A stretch of 64,000 bases of DNA from Glycomyces sp. YM15 (GCF_016918015.1 NZ_JAERMK010000013.1:26516-90515); one strand, 5' to 3'; positions 1-14,088 are shown, counted from the stretch's first letter. The notes: a model not told the origin generated them from the letters alone. Made by a program: numbers and translations.

Positions 1-20
1 TTCCCGCACCGGACGACGAA

Positions 21-45
21 AGCGGCGGCGCTTCGCGCCGCCGCT
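21..45. terminator. GC-rich hairpin at the window's left edge
   Basis: Two 11-bp arms (positions 21-31 and 35-45) pair perfectly around a TTC loop. No T-tract follows on either strand. It lies about 230 bp beyond the rpoC stop and most likely ends whichever gene lies left of the window, or acts as a second stop for rpoBC transcription. Confidence 0.5.
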
Positions 46-193
46 GAGAAGATGTCATGGGTGCCAATCCGCCGCCAGACGACATGGGGCTCGCCTGCGA
101 CTTCTCCGCCTCCATACGACCAGGTCGCGCGCCCGTCAGGAGCCCAGGTCAGTTCGAATACACCAGGAGCCGCTTGCTTGCCTTCGCAAGACG

Positions 194-241
194 CCGGTGG
201 GGGGGGGGGGGGGGGGGGGCCCCGCCCCCCCCCCCCACCGG
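194..241. repeat. Homopolymer palindrome downstream of rpoC
   Basis: CCGGT is followed by 21 consecutive G (199-219), then 4 C, one G and 12 C (220-236), then ACCGG. The two halves can form one long hairpin 38-85 nt after the rpoC stop, so a terminator role is plausible although no U-tract follows on the minus strand. Runs of this length are also prone to sequencing and assembly error, so the exact length is uncertain. Confidence 0.6.
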
Positions 242-278
242 TTTCTTCATGCCGTCGGGAATCGGCAGGTTGTTGCTT

Positions 279-4169
<3,891 letters not shown>

Positions 4170-4264
4170 TGAACTCTTCCCCTTGATGGTTCTTAAGGAT
4201 TGGATGAGACGTTGGCGGGAGCGGGCGGCTCTTGCAGATCGGTGCCACCCGCTCTCACTCGACG

Positions 4265-7200
4265 TCAGGCGCTCTCGAAGTCCACGCTCGAGGGCTCTTC
4301 GTGGGACAGGTCGATCCCCAGCTCCTCGGCCGCGCGGAAGACCTCGTCGTCGCTCTCCGTCATCTGGATGGCCTGCCCGTCGGCGGACAGCACCTCCACG
4401 TTGAGGCAGAGCGACTGGAGCTCCTTGAGCAGCACCTTGAACGATTCCGGAATGCCCGGCTCGGGCACATTCTCGCCCTTGACGATGGCCTCGTAGACCT
4501 TCACGCGGCCCACCACGTCGTCGGACTTGATCGTCAGCAGCTCCTGCAGCGCGTAGGCGGCGCCGTAGGCCTGCATGGCCCAGCACTCCATCTCACCGAA
4601 GCGCTGGCCGCCGAACTGGGCCTTACCGCCGAGCGGCTGCTGGGTGATCATCGAGTACGGACCGGTCGAGCGCGCGTGGATCTTGTCGTCGACCATGTGG
4701 TTCAGCTTCAAGATGTACATGTAGCCGACCGAGATCGGGTCCGGGAACGGCTCGCCGGAGCGGCCGTCGAACAGCTGCGCCTTGCCCGTCGGGGCGACCA
4801 TGCGCTGGCCGTCGCGGTTGGGGAGCGTGCTCGCCAGGACGCCCGTGACCTCCTCGGGGTGCGCACCGTCGAACACGGGCGTGCCCACCTTGGAGTTCGC
4901 CGGGGCCTCGTCGGCGCCGATGGCCTTGAGGGCCTGCTGCCAGGCCTCGTCGAAGCCCTCCAGCTTCCAGCCGGTCTTGGCAGCCCACCCGAGGTGGACC
5001 TCCAGTACCTGGCCGATGTTCATACGGCCCGGCACACCCAGCGGGTTGAGCAGGATGTCGACCGGCGTGCCGTCCGGCAGGAACGGCATGTCCTCCTGCG
5101 GCACCACCTTGGAGATGACGCCCTTGTTGCCGTGGCGGCCGGCGAGCTTGTCGCCGACGCCGATCTTGCGCTTCTGGGCGATGTAGACCCGGACCATCTC
5201 GTTGACGCCCGGGGACAGCTCGTCGCCGTCCTCGCGCGAGAAGGTGCGGACGCCGATGACCGTGCCGGCCTCGCCGTGCGGGACCTTCAGCGACGTGTCG
5301 CGGACCTCGCGGGCCTTCTCACCGAAGATCGCGCGCAGCAGCCGCTCCTCCGGGGTCAGCTCGGTCTCGCCCTTGGGCGTGACCTTGCCGACGAGGATGT
5401 CGCCGTCCTCGACCTCGGCACCGATGCGGATGATGCCGCGGTCGTCGAGGTCGGAGAGCATCTCCTCGCCGACGTTCGGGATGTCGCGGGTGATCTCCTC
5501 CGGACCCAGCTTGGTGTCGCGGGCGTCGACCTCGTGCTCGTCGATGTGGATCGAGGTGAGCACGTCCTCTTCGACCAGGCGCGAGGAGAGCACGATGGCG
5601 TCCTCGAAGTTCTGGCCCTCCCAGGTGGTGAACGCGACGAGCAGGTTCTTGCCCAGCGCCATCTCGCCCTTGTCCGTGGACGGACCGTCGGCGATCGGCT
5701 GGCCGGCCTCGACACGCTGGCCCTCGGTGACGAGGGGCACCTGGTTGATGCACGAGCCCGCGTTCGAACGGCGGAACTTGTGCAGCAGATAGGTGCGGCG
5801 CATGCCGTTGTCCTGCGCGATGGTGATGTAGTCGGCGCTGGAGTCCTCGACGAGGCCGTCGGCCTCGGCGACGACCACGTCGCCGGCGTCGACCGCGGCG
5901 CGGTACTCCATGCCGGTGCCCACCAGCGGCGAGTCCGTCTTGATGAGCGGCACGGCCTGGCGCTGCATGTTCGCGCCCATGAGGGCGCGGTTCGCGTCGT
6001 CGTGCTCGAGGAACGGCACCAGCGCGGTGGCGACCGAGGTCATCTGGCGCGGCGAGACGTCCATGAAGTCGATCTCGTCGGCGGTCAGGAGCTCGGCCTC
6101 GCCGCCGCGGCCGCGGGCGAGGACCTGCGCGTCGATGAACGAGCCGTCCTCGTTCAGCAGCTGGTTCGCCTGGGCGATGGTGAAGCGGTCCTCTTCATCG
6201 GCCGTCAGGTACTGGATGTCGTCGGTGACCTTGCCGTCGACGACCTTCCGGTACGGCGTCTCGATGAAGCCGAACGGGTTGACGCGCGCGAAGGTCGACA
6301 TCGCGCCGATGAGGCCGATGTTCGGGCCTTCGGGCGTCTCGATCGGGCACATGCGGCCGTAGTGCGACGGGTGCACGTCGCGCACGTCCATGGCGGCGCG
6401 GTCTCGCGAGAGACCGCCCGGGCCGAGCGCCGAGAGGCGGCGGCGGTGGGTCAGACCCGTGATCGGGTTGACCTGGTCCATGAACTGCGACAGCTGCGAG
6501 GTGCCGAAGAACTCCTTGATCGCGGCCACCACGGGGCGGATGTTGATCAGGGTCTGCGGCGTGATCGCCTCGACGTCCTGGGTCGTCATGCGCTCGCGCA
6601 CGACGCGCTCCATGCGGGAGAGGCCCACCCGGATCTGGTTCTGGATGAGCTCGCCGACGGTGCGCAGGCGGCGGTTGCCGAAGTGGTCGATGTCGTCGGG
6701 GCCGTAACCCGGCTCGGCCGAGTGCAGGCGCAGCATGAACTCGATCGTCGCGGCCAGGTCGTCCTCGGTGAGCACGCCCGTGGAGATCGGCGAGTCGAGG
6801 CCGAACTTCTTGTTGACCTTGTAGCGGCCGACCTTCGCGAGGTCGTAGCGCTTCTTGTTGAAGAACAGGTTCTCCAGCAGCGACTGCGCGTTGTCCTTCG
6901 TCGGCGGCTCGCCCGGACGGAGCTTGCGGTAGATGTCGAGCAGCGCCTCGTCCTGCGAGTTGATGGTGTCCTTTTCCAAGGTCGTCATCATGAGCTCGGA
7001 CCAGCCGAAGCGCTCGCGGATGCGGTCGTTGTCCCAGCCGATCGCCTTCAGCAGCACGGTGACGGCCTGGCGGCGCTTGCGGTCCACGCGCACGCCGACG
7101 GTCTCGCGCTTGTCGATGTCGAACTCGAGCCAGGCGCCGCGGCCGGGAATGACCTTGGCGCTGGTGAGGTCGCGGTCGGAGGTCTTGTCGGGCTGCTTGT

Positions 7201-7696
7201 CGAAGTACACGCCGGGCGAACGGACGAGCTGCGAGACGACCACGCGCTCGGTGCCGTTGATGATGAAGGTGCCCTTGGGGGTCATCATGGGGAAGTCGCC
7301 CATGAAGACCGTCTGGCTCTTGATCTCGCCGGTGGTGTGGTTGATGAACTCCGCCGTGACGAACAGCGGGGCGCAGTAGGTGAGGTCCTTCTCGCGGCAC
7401 TCCTCGATGGGGGCCTTGACCTCGTCGAAGCGAGGGTTGGAGAAGGACAGGCTCATGGTGCCCGAGAAGTCCTCGATCGGGCTGATCTCCTCGAGGATCT
7501 CGTCGAGGCCGCTCACCGCTTCCTCGCCCACGCGGGCGCGGTAGGCCTCGTTGCCGACGAGCCAGTCGAACGAGTCGGTCTGGAGCGCCAGAAGGTTCGG
7601 GACTTCGAGTTTCTCTTCGATCCTGCCGAACGAGATACGGCGAGGTGCGTGCTTGCTCTTGCTGGAGCTGGTCTTGCCAGTGCGGGAAGCTGCCAA
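4265..7696 (-). CDS. rpoB: DNA-directed RNA polymerase subunit beta
   Basis: Second large catalytic subunit of RNA polymerase, 1143 aa. The rifampicin-binding cluster begins at [11 protein letters not shown] and runs through [13 protein letters not shown]. Relative to E. coli it carries Val at 518, Ile at 521, Thr at 522, Gly at 523 and Arg at 527; the usual resistance positions 516, 526 and 531 keep Asp, His and Ser. Further downstream come the conserved [15 protein letters not shown] and [12 protein letters not shown] blocks. ATG start, first gene after a long leader with a good promoter at 7912-7940. rpoC follows in the same operon. Confidence 0.97.
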   Translation of the reverse strand: MAASRTGKTSSSKSKHAPRRISFGRIEEKLEVPNLLALQTDSFDWLVGNEAYRARVGEEAVSGLDEILEEISPIEDFSGTMSLSFSNPRFDEVKAPIEECREKDLTYCAPLFVTAEFINHTTGEIKSQTVFMGDFPMMTPKGTFIINGTERVVVSQLVRSPGVYFDKQPDKTSDRDLTSAKVIPGRGAWLEFDIDKRETVGVRVDRKRRQAVTVLLKAIGWDNDRIRERFGWSELMMTTLEKDTINSQDEALLDIYRKLRPGEPPTKDNAQSLLENLFFNKKRYDLAKVGRYKVNKKFGLDSPISTGVLTEDDLAATIEFMLRLHSAEPGYGPDDIDHFGNRRLRTVGELIQNQIRVGLSRMERVVRERMTTQDVEAITPQTLINIRPVVAAIKEFFGTSQLSQFMDQVNPITGLTHRRRLSALGPGGLSRDRAAMDVRDVHPSHYGRMCPIETPEGPNIGLIGAMSTFARVNPFGFIETPYRKVVDGKVTDDIQYLTADEEDRFTIAQANQLLNEDGSFIDAQVLARGRGGEAELLTADEIDFMDVSPRQMTSVATALVPFLEHDDANRALMGANMQRQAVPLIKTDSPLVGTGMEYRAAVDAGDVVVAEADGLVEDSSADYITIAQDNGMRRTYLLHKFRRSNAGSCINQVPLVTEGQRVEAGQPIADGPSTDKGEMALGKNLLVAFTTWEGQNFEDAIVLSSRLVEEDVLTSIHIDEHEVDARDTKLGPEEITRDIPNVGEEMLSDLDDRGIIRIGAEVEDGDILVGKVTPKGETELTPEERLLRAIFGEKAREVRDTSLKVPHGEAGTVIGVRTFSREDGDELSPGVNEMVRVYIAQKRKIGVGDKLAGRHGNKGVISKVVPQEDMPFLPDGTPVDILLNPLGVPGRMNIGQVLEVHLGWAAKTGWKLEGFDEAWQQALKAIGADEAPANSKVGTPVFDGAHPEEVTGVLASTLPNRDGQRMVAPTGKAQLFDGRSGEPFPDPISVGYMYILKLNHMVDDKIHARSTGPYSMITQQPLGGKAQFGGQRFGEMECWAMQAYGAAYALQELLTIKSDDVVGRVKVYEAIVKGENVPEPGIPESFKVLLKELQSLCLNVEVLSADGQAIQMTESDDEVFRAAEELGIDLSHEEPSSVDFESA

Positions 7697-7911
7697 GATT
7701 CGTCCTTCCGAGGACCTGATTGTTACGACGGCCGGCGCATGCCGCAGTCACCGCACCGATGCGGGATAGACGGGGACAGCCGGAGACGGGCATCAAATCG
7801 AGCCGGAGCAGCCGTAAGTCGGCGTCCATCGTCGGTCGATTGCCTGGAATCCCCACCGTCCACCGACCCTCACCGCGTCAAGAAGGCGTGAAGGAGGCAG
7901 CGCAAATTAAT

Positions 7912-7940
7912 AGCTTAATGTACGCTCCGGCAAGTGTCAA
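7912..7940 (-). promoter_or_regulatory. Promoter of rpoBC
   Basis: Read on the minus strand, a perfect -35 TTGACA (7935-7940) is followed by a 17-nt spacer and -10 TAAGCT (7912-7917). The predicted start near 7905 gives rpoB a leader of about 209 nt. This is the clearest housekeeping-type promoter in the window. Confidence 0.75.
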
Positions 7941-8607
7941 CTTCCCCACCGGGTAGTGGGGTAAGGGGTGACGACAATCTCTCCCGCTGCCGAAGTTCCT
8001 TCCGTACATCGCTCCGAGTACCGGTTCGCACGCTCCCCGGGACCGTCCTGCCTTTCGAGCCGCCCCGCGGCGGCCCCGCTGCGCTTCGTCCGCGGTGCCG
8101 GGACGGCCCGGTGGGGGCGGACGTTGCGCGCGCCACGCAGTGGCGCTTGAGGAACTAGTTTGCAGGATCAAGTCACAGTTCGTCAAGTCAGGCGTCTAAT
8201 TCGCCCGGATGCGCCCGTTCGGCCCCAGCGCCTGAACCGGCGCTCGCGGCGGGCGCGGCGGGCGCTCGGCGAGCGGGTGAAGCCCAGCACAGCGAGGGCG
8301 CGGACGGCTGCCGGGGGCCGGGCGCGAGGGCGATGGACGGCCGTTGCAAAGGGACGCACAAGCTCTCGAGCCCGGGCGTGTCGCGCGACAGCGGCGCGCG
8401 GTCGGGTGGCGGCGGATTCGACGTGCCGGGGGGCGAACCGCTGCGGAGCGGTCGCCGCGGCCCGGTTCGGTGCGGGCGCGGGACGCCTCTGCGTCGCCTG
8501 CCGCCGGTGTCGGAGCGCTCGCGCGTTCCGGCGCCCGGCCGCAATGCGGCGTCCCGGCCGCACACCTCGGCGGAGGGCCCGCGAACAGGCCGACCGCCTC
8601 GCCTTGT
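7941..8607. other. Gene-free stretch upstream of the rpoB promoter
   Basis: About 670 bp. Open frames on both strands here translate to Arg-rich, low-information protein without credible starts or ribosome-binding sites. No tRNA, riboswitch or clear repeat was seen. Confidence 0.5.
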
Positions 8608-8907
8608 TCAACGAGCGGGCGCCGCGAAGGTGACGCGGTCTCGGCTGCGGGCTCGTGCCCAGCCTTCGATGGCGCCTTGGGCGTGCTCGATGGCCGCGCG
8701 CAGGTCGTCCCTGGAGGCGTACGGCTCCTCGTCCATGGAGAGGAACCGATCGAGCTGGACCTGATGGTGGGCGGCCTCGCGGCAGCCGGTGCTCTCGGCG
8801 CAGTCGCGGCGCCCGACGGCCATGCCGATCCCGTAGGCCTCCCGGCGCCTCGATGCCGTCCGGCGCTCGGGCACGCTGCCGGGCTCGACCACGAGGCCGT
8901 CCTCCAC
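8608..8907 (-). CDS. Small hypothetical protein
   Basis: About 99 aa, function not recognised. It is called because nearly every third codon position is G or C through the frame and the protein has ordinary composition, including the segments GRRDCAESTGC and SRDDLRAAIEHAQGAIEGW, unlike the Arg/Pro-rich shadow frames nearby. The GTG at 8907 is the likeliest start; in-frame codons upstream run into the hairpin at 9021-9055 and look non-coding. It lies downstream of the acidic lipoprotein gene in the same direction. Two cysteines and a helical C terminus are the only visible features. Confidence 0.45.
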   Translation of the reverse strand: MEDGLVVEPGSVPERRTASRRREAYGIGMAVGRRDCAESTGCREAAHHQVQLDRFLSMDEEPYASRDDLRAAIEHAQGAIEGWARARSRDRVTFAAPAR

Positions 8908-9020
8908 TGCGATGATCGGCGGCGACCGCCGCCGCCGTGGAGGGGAAGAGGACCGGGAGTCGCCCGAGGGTTTTCGGTGCCGCGTATCGGCATTGCGTCG
9001 CGCGGCGAGGATACGAGGGC

Positions 9021-9062
9021 GGCCCGGGTCGCGCCCCATCTGCGCAACCCGGGCCTTTTCTT
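9021..9062. terminator. Hairpin terminator after the acidic lipoprotein gene
   Basis: GGCCCGGGT pairs with ACCCGGGCC and the stem extends by GCGC/GCGC across one mismatch. The T-rich tail (TTTTCTT, 9056-9062) is on the plus strand, while the gene ending at 9084 reads in from the other side, so the hairpin probably works in both directions. Confidence 0.6.
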
Positions 9063-9083
9063 CCCCGATGGAGAGGTGGCTTG

Positions 9084-10367
9084 TTATTCGATGAGCTCCT
9101 GCGCCTTGGAGATGGCGTTCCTCATCTCTTCCTGCCAGGCGTACACGTCTTCCTCGATGGCGGTGTAGGCCTTGATGTGCGCTTCGTCGTAGGCCTTCTC
9201 GGAGGCGTCGGCGTAGCCGACCTCCTCGCCGCACTCGGAGAAGTCGACGGCCGTCTGGATCTCGAAGGCCTTCCACTCCTCATACGAGTCGCCGGCGGTC
9301 TCGGGGATCGGCGGGAGCTCCGTGTCGGAGTCGCCGCCCATCATCATCTCCCGCTCGTCCTCGCTGGCGTTCTGGTAGTAGAGGGAACCGAAGAACTCCC
9401 AGATGGGCATGCTGTTGTACTCGGTGAACTCCCAGCCCTCGTATCCGCGGCCGGCGATGCAGTCGATGAACTCCAGCTGCAGGTCCGACATCGCGGCGGC
9501 GTAGTCGGCCTCGATGTCCTCCCACATGCTCTCCTCGGTGTCCCCGTAAGCCGGGTTGCGCGGGCGGTACTCCCAGTACGTGTAGGTCTCGGACCCGCCG
9601 TCTTCGCTCTCCCAGCTCTCCTCGACCATCTTGGGCTCGCCGTAGAGCGCCTCGATCATCTCGAGCTGGCAGCCGCCCGGTTTGGGCTCCTCCCAGCTCT
9701 CCTCTTCCTCGACGATGATCTCGCCCTCGTCTTCGGCGGCATCTTCATCGAGCTCGGCGAGCTCCTCCTCGGTGAGCTCCTCATCGGAGAATTCCTCCTC
9801 GGCCTCCATGGAGCCGACGTAGTCCTCGCGTGAGCCCCAGCTGTACTCGGCGTACGCCTCGCCCTGATAGGCGACGTACCAGTCGTACTGCTCCTCAGGG
9901 GTGAGCGCGTCCCAGTCGGAGGAGTCGGGCTCCTCCCAGTCGCCCTCCTCCTCTTCCCACTTCTCCTCTTGAGCGGTGTAGTAGTCCTCGCTCGCGGGGT
10001 CCTCGTAGCCTTCTTCGGAGTTCGCCCACTGGCCGAATCCCCATTCCTTCGCCTCTTCGGCGGGAAGGAGGAATTCCTCGTGGGCGTAGCCGTAGGTGAG
10101 GGAGTCCTGTTCCGGCTCTTCGTACGTCTGCATGGCCCACGGTTCGTGGACCGTGTGGCCCTGCTCCTCCAGGCAGTTCTGGACGATGCGGAACTCGGCC
10201 GCCATGAGCTCGCTCTCGACGCGGCGGCTCTCGTTGAGCATCTCGATGAGGCGTTGCTCATCGGACTTCGCCTCCTCGCCGCCGCCGATGCCGAGCATTC
10301 CGCAGCCGGCGGTCAACGCGAGCACTGTCGCCCCGCCGAGCCCGGCCGCCCATCTCCTTGCGGACAT
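9084..10367 (-). CDS. Glu/Trp/Tyr-rich acidic lipoprotein
   Basis: A 427-aa predicted lipoprotein of unknown function. The chosen ATG (10367) has an AAGGAG site 7 nt upstream and starts a typical signal peptide with lipobox LTAGC, putting the lipidated Cys at residue 22. The mature chain is extremely acidic and aromatic, with many EE, EW, YE and DW pairs, and has a few scattered cysteines (contexts NCLEE, GGCQLE, DCIAG, ECGEE). No enzyme motif is visible. It sits between rplL and rpoB on the same strand, where no such gene is usually expected. Cell-surface location is inferred from the lipobox only. Confidence 0.8.
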   Translation of the reverse strand: MSARRWAAGLGGATVLALTAGCGMLGIGGGEEAKSDEQRLIEMLNESRRVESELMAAEFRIVQNCLEEQGHTVHEPWAMQTYEEPEQDSLTYGYAHEEFLLPAEEAKEWGFGQWANSEEGYEDPASEDYYTAQEEKWEEEEGDWEEPDSSDWDALTPEEQYDWYVAYQGEAYAEYSWGSREDYVGSMEAEEEFSDEELTEEELAELDEDAAEDEGEIIVEEEESWEEPKPGGCQLEMIEALYGEPKMVEESWESEDGGSETYTYWEYRPRNPAYGDTEESMWEDIEADYAAAMSDLQLEFIDCIAGRGYEGWEFTEYNSMPIWEFFGSLYYQNASEDEREMMMGGDSDTELPPIPETAGDSYEEWKAFEIQTAVDFSECGEEVGYADASEKAYDEAHIKAYTAIEEDVYAWQEEMRNAISKAQELIE

Positions 10368-10476
10368 CGTCCATCTCCTTGAGTACGTGGGTGTGTCTAC
10401 ACGCAAGACGTGGCGATGATCCGGTTTCGTTGCGCCCGGGCGGAACTCTTTCTCAGATTTCTTGCGGGACATAGAA

Positions 10477-10516
10477 GACCGGGTCCGCGCCGCCTTACGG
10501 CGGTGCGGACCCGGTC
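10477..10516 (-). terminator. Terminator of rplJL
   Basis: An 18-bp nearly perfect stem (GACCGGGTCCGC.. with ..GCGGACCCGGTC) around TTAC lies 49 nt after the rplL stop, followed on the minus strand by TTCTATG. Confidence 0.75.
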
Positions 10517-10564
10517 CACGTACAAGGGCTGGGAGGCCCCTTCTTCAAATCACGGAAGTCGCGA

Positions 10565-10942
<378 letters not shown>

Positions 10943-10978
10943 GGTGTGTCCTTTCTTTAAAGTCTCGGGCTAGTGGGG

Positions 10979-11515
10979 TTACTCCCCACTGGCCGCCTTC
11001 TTGTCCTGCAGCGCCGCACCGAGCCGGGCCACCTGCGAGGCAGGGGCGGCGAGCACGGAGGCGGTCTTCTGCGCGGTGGCTTTCAGCGCGCCGGCGAGCT
11101 TGGCCAGGAGCACTTCGCGCGACTCGAGGTCGGCGAGCTTGGTGATCTCATCGACGGTGAGGGGCTTGCCCTCCATGTAACCGCCCTTGATCACCAGGGC
11201 TTCGTGCGACTTGGCGAATGCTCGCAGGCTCTTCGCGGCCTCCACCGGGTCGCCTTCGATGAAGGTGATCGCGGTGGGTCCGACGAACAGCTCGTCCAGT
11301 CCGGTGACACCGGCCTGGTTGGCAGCGCGCTTGGCAAGGGTGTTCTTGGCGACGCGGTAGTGCGTCCCCTCGCCGAGGGAACGCCGCAGCTCGCGGAGTT
11401 CTGCAACAGTGAGACCGCGGTACTCGGTGAGCACCGTGGCGTTCGCGTTGGAGAAGTCCTGGGCGAGTTCGGCGATGGCGGTCTGCTTACCCGCCGGGTA
11501 TTCCCGTTCAGCCAT
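10979..11515 (-). CDS. rplJ: 50S ribosomal protein L10
   Basis: Base of the ribosomal stalk, which anchors L12 dimers and binds 23S rRNA; 178 aa. The start at 11515 was chosen because AAAGGAGGG directly precedes it and the protein then begins [11 protein letters not shown]; the longer open frame upstream lies inside the leader and attenuator. Conserved features include [18 protein letters not shown] and the C-terminal helix that carries L12. Expression is probably autoregulated through the leader at 11516-11732. Confidence 0.96.
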   Translation of the reverse strand: MAEREYPAGKQTAIAELAQDFSNANATVLTEYRGLTVAELRELRRSLGEGTHYRVAKNTLAKRAANQAGVTGLDELFVGPTAITFIEGDPVEAAKSLRAFAKSHEALVIKGGYMEGKPLTVDEITKLADLESREVLLAKLAGALKATAQKTASVLAAPASQVARLGAALQDKKAASGE

Positions 11516-11732
11516 AATTCCCTCCTTTCTCGGCTGATCAATCCTCAACCGTCGCGGAGGCGACAAAAAAGGCGCCCCGCGGGACGCCTCATCACTGGGA
11601 CCTGAGGCCAACTGGGTTGGCCCACACCATGGTCGCTTCGAGTAGTCGCCCTACGTCGGTTCCGGGTGGTTTACAACCGCACGAGGCGGTAACCGAACGG
11701 TCTTTGGGTTGTGGACTCTAAATTAGCACGGG
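11516..11732 (-). promoter_or_regulatory. rplJ leader (L10 leader)
   Basis: About 215 nt between the rplA terminator and rplJ, with several pairing segments (for example CCAACCCAGTTGG) and ending in an intrinsic terminator. Its position and architecture match the ribosomal protein L10 leader, where excess L10-L12 complex binds its own mRNA. I infer the family from position and structure and did not match a covariance model. A promoter must lie near 11700-11730 (TAATTT or TAGAGT could be a -10), but no convincing -35 was found. Confidence 0.6.
11565..11588 (-). terminator. Intrinsic attenuator inside the rplJ leader
   Basis: On the minus strand GGCGTCCC and GGGGCGCC form a stem followed by six T. 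It is a textbook intrinsic terminator 50 nt before the rplJ start, so it probably acts as the regulated stop of the L10 leader. Confidence 0.75.
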
Positions 11733-11781
11733 GTGTGAACGTGGCCCCAGCGCAGGAGCCTGCACTGGGGCCACGTCACAC
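11733..11781 (-). terminator. Terminator after rplA
   Basis: A long imperfect stem (GTGTGACGTGGCCCCAG with CTGGGGCCACGTTCACAC) starts 11 nt after the rplA stop. There is no U-tract, as is common in actinobacteria. It separates rplKA from rplJL. Confidence 0.65.
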
Positions 11782-11791
11782 CTTGCGGCGC

Positions 11792-12487
11792 TTACTTGAT
11801 CTTGACCGCCTGCGGGTCGACCGGGATGCCCGGGCCCATGGTGGTGGAGATCGTCGCCTTCTTGAGGTACACGCCCTTGGAGCTGGCGGGCTTCAGGCGC
11901 TGCACCTCTTCGAGGGCGGCGCTGTAGTTCTCGGCGAGCTGCTCAGCGGTGAAGCTGGTCTTGCCGATCGGCAGGTGCAGGTTCGCGTGCTTGTCGACGC
12001 GGAACGAGATCTTGCCGGCCTTGATCTCCGAGACGGCCTTGGCGACGTCGGGAGTGACGGTGCCGGTCTTCGGGTTCGGCATGAGACCGCGCGGGCCCAG
12101 GATGCGCGCGATCCGGCCGATCTTGGCCATCTGGTCGGGCGTGGCGACGGCGGCGTCGAAGTCGAGCCAGCCTTCGGAGATCCGCTTGACGAGCTCGTCG
12201 GAGCCGACTTCGTCGGCACCGGCGGCGACGGCGGCCTCGGCCTTGTCGCCCTCGGCGAAGACGATGACGCGGACGGTCTTGCCCGTGCCGTGGGGCAGGG
12301 AGACGGTGCCGCGGACGAGCTGGTCGGCCTGACGCGGGTCGACGCCGAGTCGAAGGGACACTTCAACGGTGGCGTCGAACTTGGTCGGCGAGGTCTCCTT
12401 CGCGAGCCCGGTCGCCTCGGCGGGCGCGTAGAGCTGCGTGCGGTCGACCTTCTTGGCGAGGTCGGTGTACTTCTTGCTGCGCTTCAT
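11792..12487 (-). CDS. rplA: 50S ribosomal protein L1
   Basis: L1-stalk protein of the large subunit, involved in deacyl-tRNA release, and in many bacteria a repressor of its own operon; 231 aa. The start at 12487 gives [13 protein letters not shown] and has GAAGGA about 8 nt upstream. Conserved segments include [30 protein letters not shown] and the C-terminal TMGPGIPVD. It lies 106 nt downstream of rplK in the same transcription unit. Confidence 0.97.
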   Translation of the reverse strand: MKRSKKYTDLAKKVDRTQLYAPAEATGLAKETSPTKFDATVEVSLRLGVDPRQADQLVRGTVSLPHGTGKTVRVIVFAEGDKAEAAVAAGADEVGSDELVKRISEGWLDFDAAVATPDQMAKIGRIARILGPRGLMPNPKTGTVTPDVAKAVSEIKAGKISFRVDKHANLHLPIGKTSFTAEQLAENYSAALEEVQRLKPASSKGVYLKKATISTTMGPGIPVDPQAVKIK

Positions 12488-12593
12488 GTTCCATCCTTCG
12501 GATGTCGTGGTGAGGGCGGGCGCGCGCCCTTCCACTGGGTTGGTCTGGGTGACGCCGAGCTGGTCGGCGGCCTGACGTGCCTACTCGACGGTG

Positions 12594-13022
12594 CTATTCG
12601 ACCGTGATGCCCATGGAGCGGGCGGTGCCCGCGACGATGAGCGACGCGGCGTCGAGGTCGTTGGCGTTGAGGTCGGGGAGCTTCTTCTCCGCGATCTCGC
12701 GCACCTGGGCCTGGGTCACCTTGCCGACCTTGACGCGGTGGGGCTCGCCGGAGCCCTTCGCGACACCGGCGGCCTTGAGCAGGAGCTTCGCGGCCGGCGG
12801 GGTCTTGAGGACGAACGTGAACGAACGGTCCTCGTACACCGTGATCTCAGCGGGGAGGACTTCGCCGCGCTGGGATTCGGTGGCCGCGTTGTAGGCCTTG
12901 CAGAACTCCATGATGTTGACGCCGTGCTGGCCGAGGGCGGGACCCACCGGCGGGGCCGGGGTGGCCTGGCCACCCGCGAGCTCCAGCTTGAACGTCACAA
13001 CGGCCTTCTTGTTGGGAGCCAT
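12594..13022 (-). CDS. rplK: 50S ribosomal protein L11
   Basis: GTPase-centre protein of the large subunit and binding partner of thiopeptide antibiotics; 142 aa. Starts at the ATG giving [15 protein letters not shown], preceded by GAGAAGGA. The Pro-rich N-domain segment [15 protein letters not shown] and the C-domain [14 protein letters not shown] are clear. The leader carries one copy of a 27-bp repeat seen again before folC (13045-13071). Confidence 0.97.
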   Translation of the reverse strand: MAPNKKAVVTFKLELAGGQATPAPPVGPALGQHGVNIMEFCKAYNAATESQRGEVLPAEITVYEDRSFTFVLKTPPAAKLLLKAAGVAKGSGEPHRVKVGKVTQAQVREIAEKKLPDLNANDLDAASLIVAGTARSMGITVE

Positions 13023-13044
13023 CGTGTCCTTCTCTTGATCCTGG

Positions 13045-13071
13045 GCTAACTTACGGCTCGCAAGCTTCGCC
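13045..13071 (-). repeat. 27-bp repeat, copy 1, in the rplK leader
   Basis: The minus strand reads GGCGAAGCTTGCGAGCC then GTAAGTTAGC. The first 17 bases, and 24 of 27 overall, match the plus-strand sequence at 63894-63920 in front of folC. The centre AAGCTT is palindromic. Role unknown. Confidence 0.6.
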
Positions 13072-13083
13072 GTGGTTGGCTTT

Positions 13084-13103
13084 GCGGGGATCGACTTCCC
13101 CGC
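13084..13103 (-). other. Hairpin in the nusG-rplK gap
   Basis: GCGGGGA pairs with TCCCCGC around a 6-nt loop, about 62 nt before the rplK start. It could be a partial terminator after nusG or part of the rplK leader. A weak -10-like TACCCT lies at 13147-13152 on the minus strand. Confidence 0.35.
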
Positions 13104-13203
13104 CTTCCATGCGCGCGCACGCCAGCGGCCTGCGCGCAACTCATCCAGGGTACTCGCCCAGGTGGCGGGCACTCTGAAGGAGGTATGTGACCTGTAGCTC
13201 GTG

Positions 13204-13932
13204 CTACAGCTTCGAGACCTGGTTGAAGTTGAGCTCGACCGGGGTCTCGCGGCCGAAGATCGAGACGAGCACCTTGAGCTTCTGCTGCTCGGCGTTGATC
13301 TCGGCGATGGTGGCCGGCATGGAGGCGAAGGCGCCGTCCACGACGGTGACGGACTCGCCCTCGGTGAAGTCGACCTTGATGTCGACGTCGCCGCCGCCGG
13401 TCTCCGCCTGGGCCTCGTCCTTGGGCTTCTGCTCCGGCGGGAGCAGCCACTGGATGACCTCGTCGAGCGGGAGCGGGCTGGGCCGGTCGGTGCGGTCGAC
13501 GACGCCGACGAAGCCGGTCACGCCGGGCGTGTTGCGCACGACCGAGTAGGACTCGGGGGTCATCTCCATGCGGACGAGCACATAGCTGGGGAAGACCTTG
13601 GCCTCCACCTTCGAGCGCTTGCCGTTCTTGATCTCCACCTCGGTGTGGGTGGGGACCTCGATCTGGTAGATGAAGTCCTCCATGTCGAAGGACTGGATCC
13701 GGTTCTCCAGGTTGGAGCGCACCCGGTTCTCGAAGCCGGCGTACGAGTGCAGCACGTACCACTCGCCGGGCGCGAAGCGCAGTTTGGCGCGCAGCGCCTC
13801 CGCCGGGTCGACCTCGGGCTCGCCGGTCGCGGCGTCCTCGTCGATCTCCGGCTCCGCGTCGACGTCCGCAGCCTGCGCCGCGGCAGCCTGCGCCGCGACC
13901 TCGTTCTTCAGGGCCTCGTCGAACTCAGACAC
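13204..13932 (-). CDS. nusG: Transcription termination/antitermination factor NusG
   Basis: Elongation factor that binds RNA polymerase, Rho and the ribosome; about 242 aa. It has an actinobacterial acidic N-terminal extension, then the NGN domain ([20 protein letters not shown], about residues 57-76) and a C-terminal KOW domain ([18 protein letters not shown]). The GTG at 13932 is preferred because GAGAG sits 6 nt upstream; a TTG two codons earlier has no room for a ribosome-binding site. It is separated from secE by a long gap with a hairpin. Confidence 0.96.
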   Translation of the reverse strand: MSEFDEALKNEVAAQAAAAQAADVDAEPEIDEDAATGEPEVDPAEALRAKLRFAPGEWYVLHSYAGFENRVRSNLENRIQSFDMEDFIYQIEVPTHTEVEIKNGKRSKVEAKVFPSYVLVRMEMTPESYSVVRNTPGVTGFVGVVDRTDRPSPLPLDEVIQWLLPPEQKPKDEAQAETGGGDVDIKVDFTEGESVTVVDGAFASMPATIAEINAEQQKLKVLVSIFGRETPVELNFNQVSKL

Positions 13933-14063
13933 GCTCAACTCTCATTCCGGCTCGACCTCGCAACGGCGAGGTACTGCGACTGAACATTCTCTACGACGGT
14001 GCTCTCTTGACCGGCCCGGTTCTCGACCGGATGCTCGGATATGGCGATCCCCGCCTGTGAAGT

Positions 14064-14088
14064 CGCGCGCCGGCGGAACCGGCGCGCG
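14064..14088. other. Perfect 10-bp hairpin between secE and nusG
   Basis: CGCGCGCCGG and CCGGCGCGCG flank a CGGAA loop in the 270-bp secE-nusG gap. There is no U-tract. It could weaken read-through from secE into nusG. The rest of the gap shows no gene. Confidence 0.45.

Noticed and set aside
8344..9168. Plus-strand frame of 274 codons across the 8.3-9.2 kb gap
   Set aside because: No ribosome-binding site, crosses the hairpin at 9021-9055 and overlaps the end of the lipoprotein gene; third-position bias fits the minus-strand frame 8608-8907 better.
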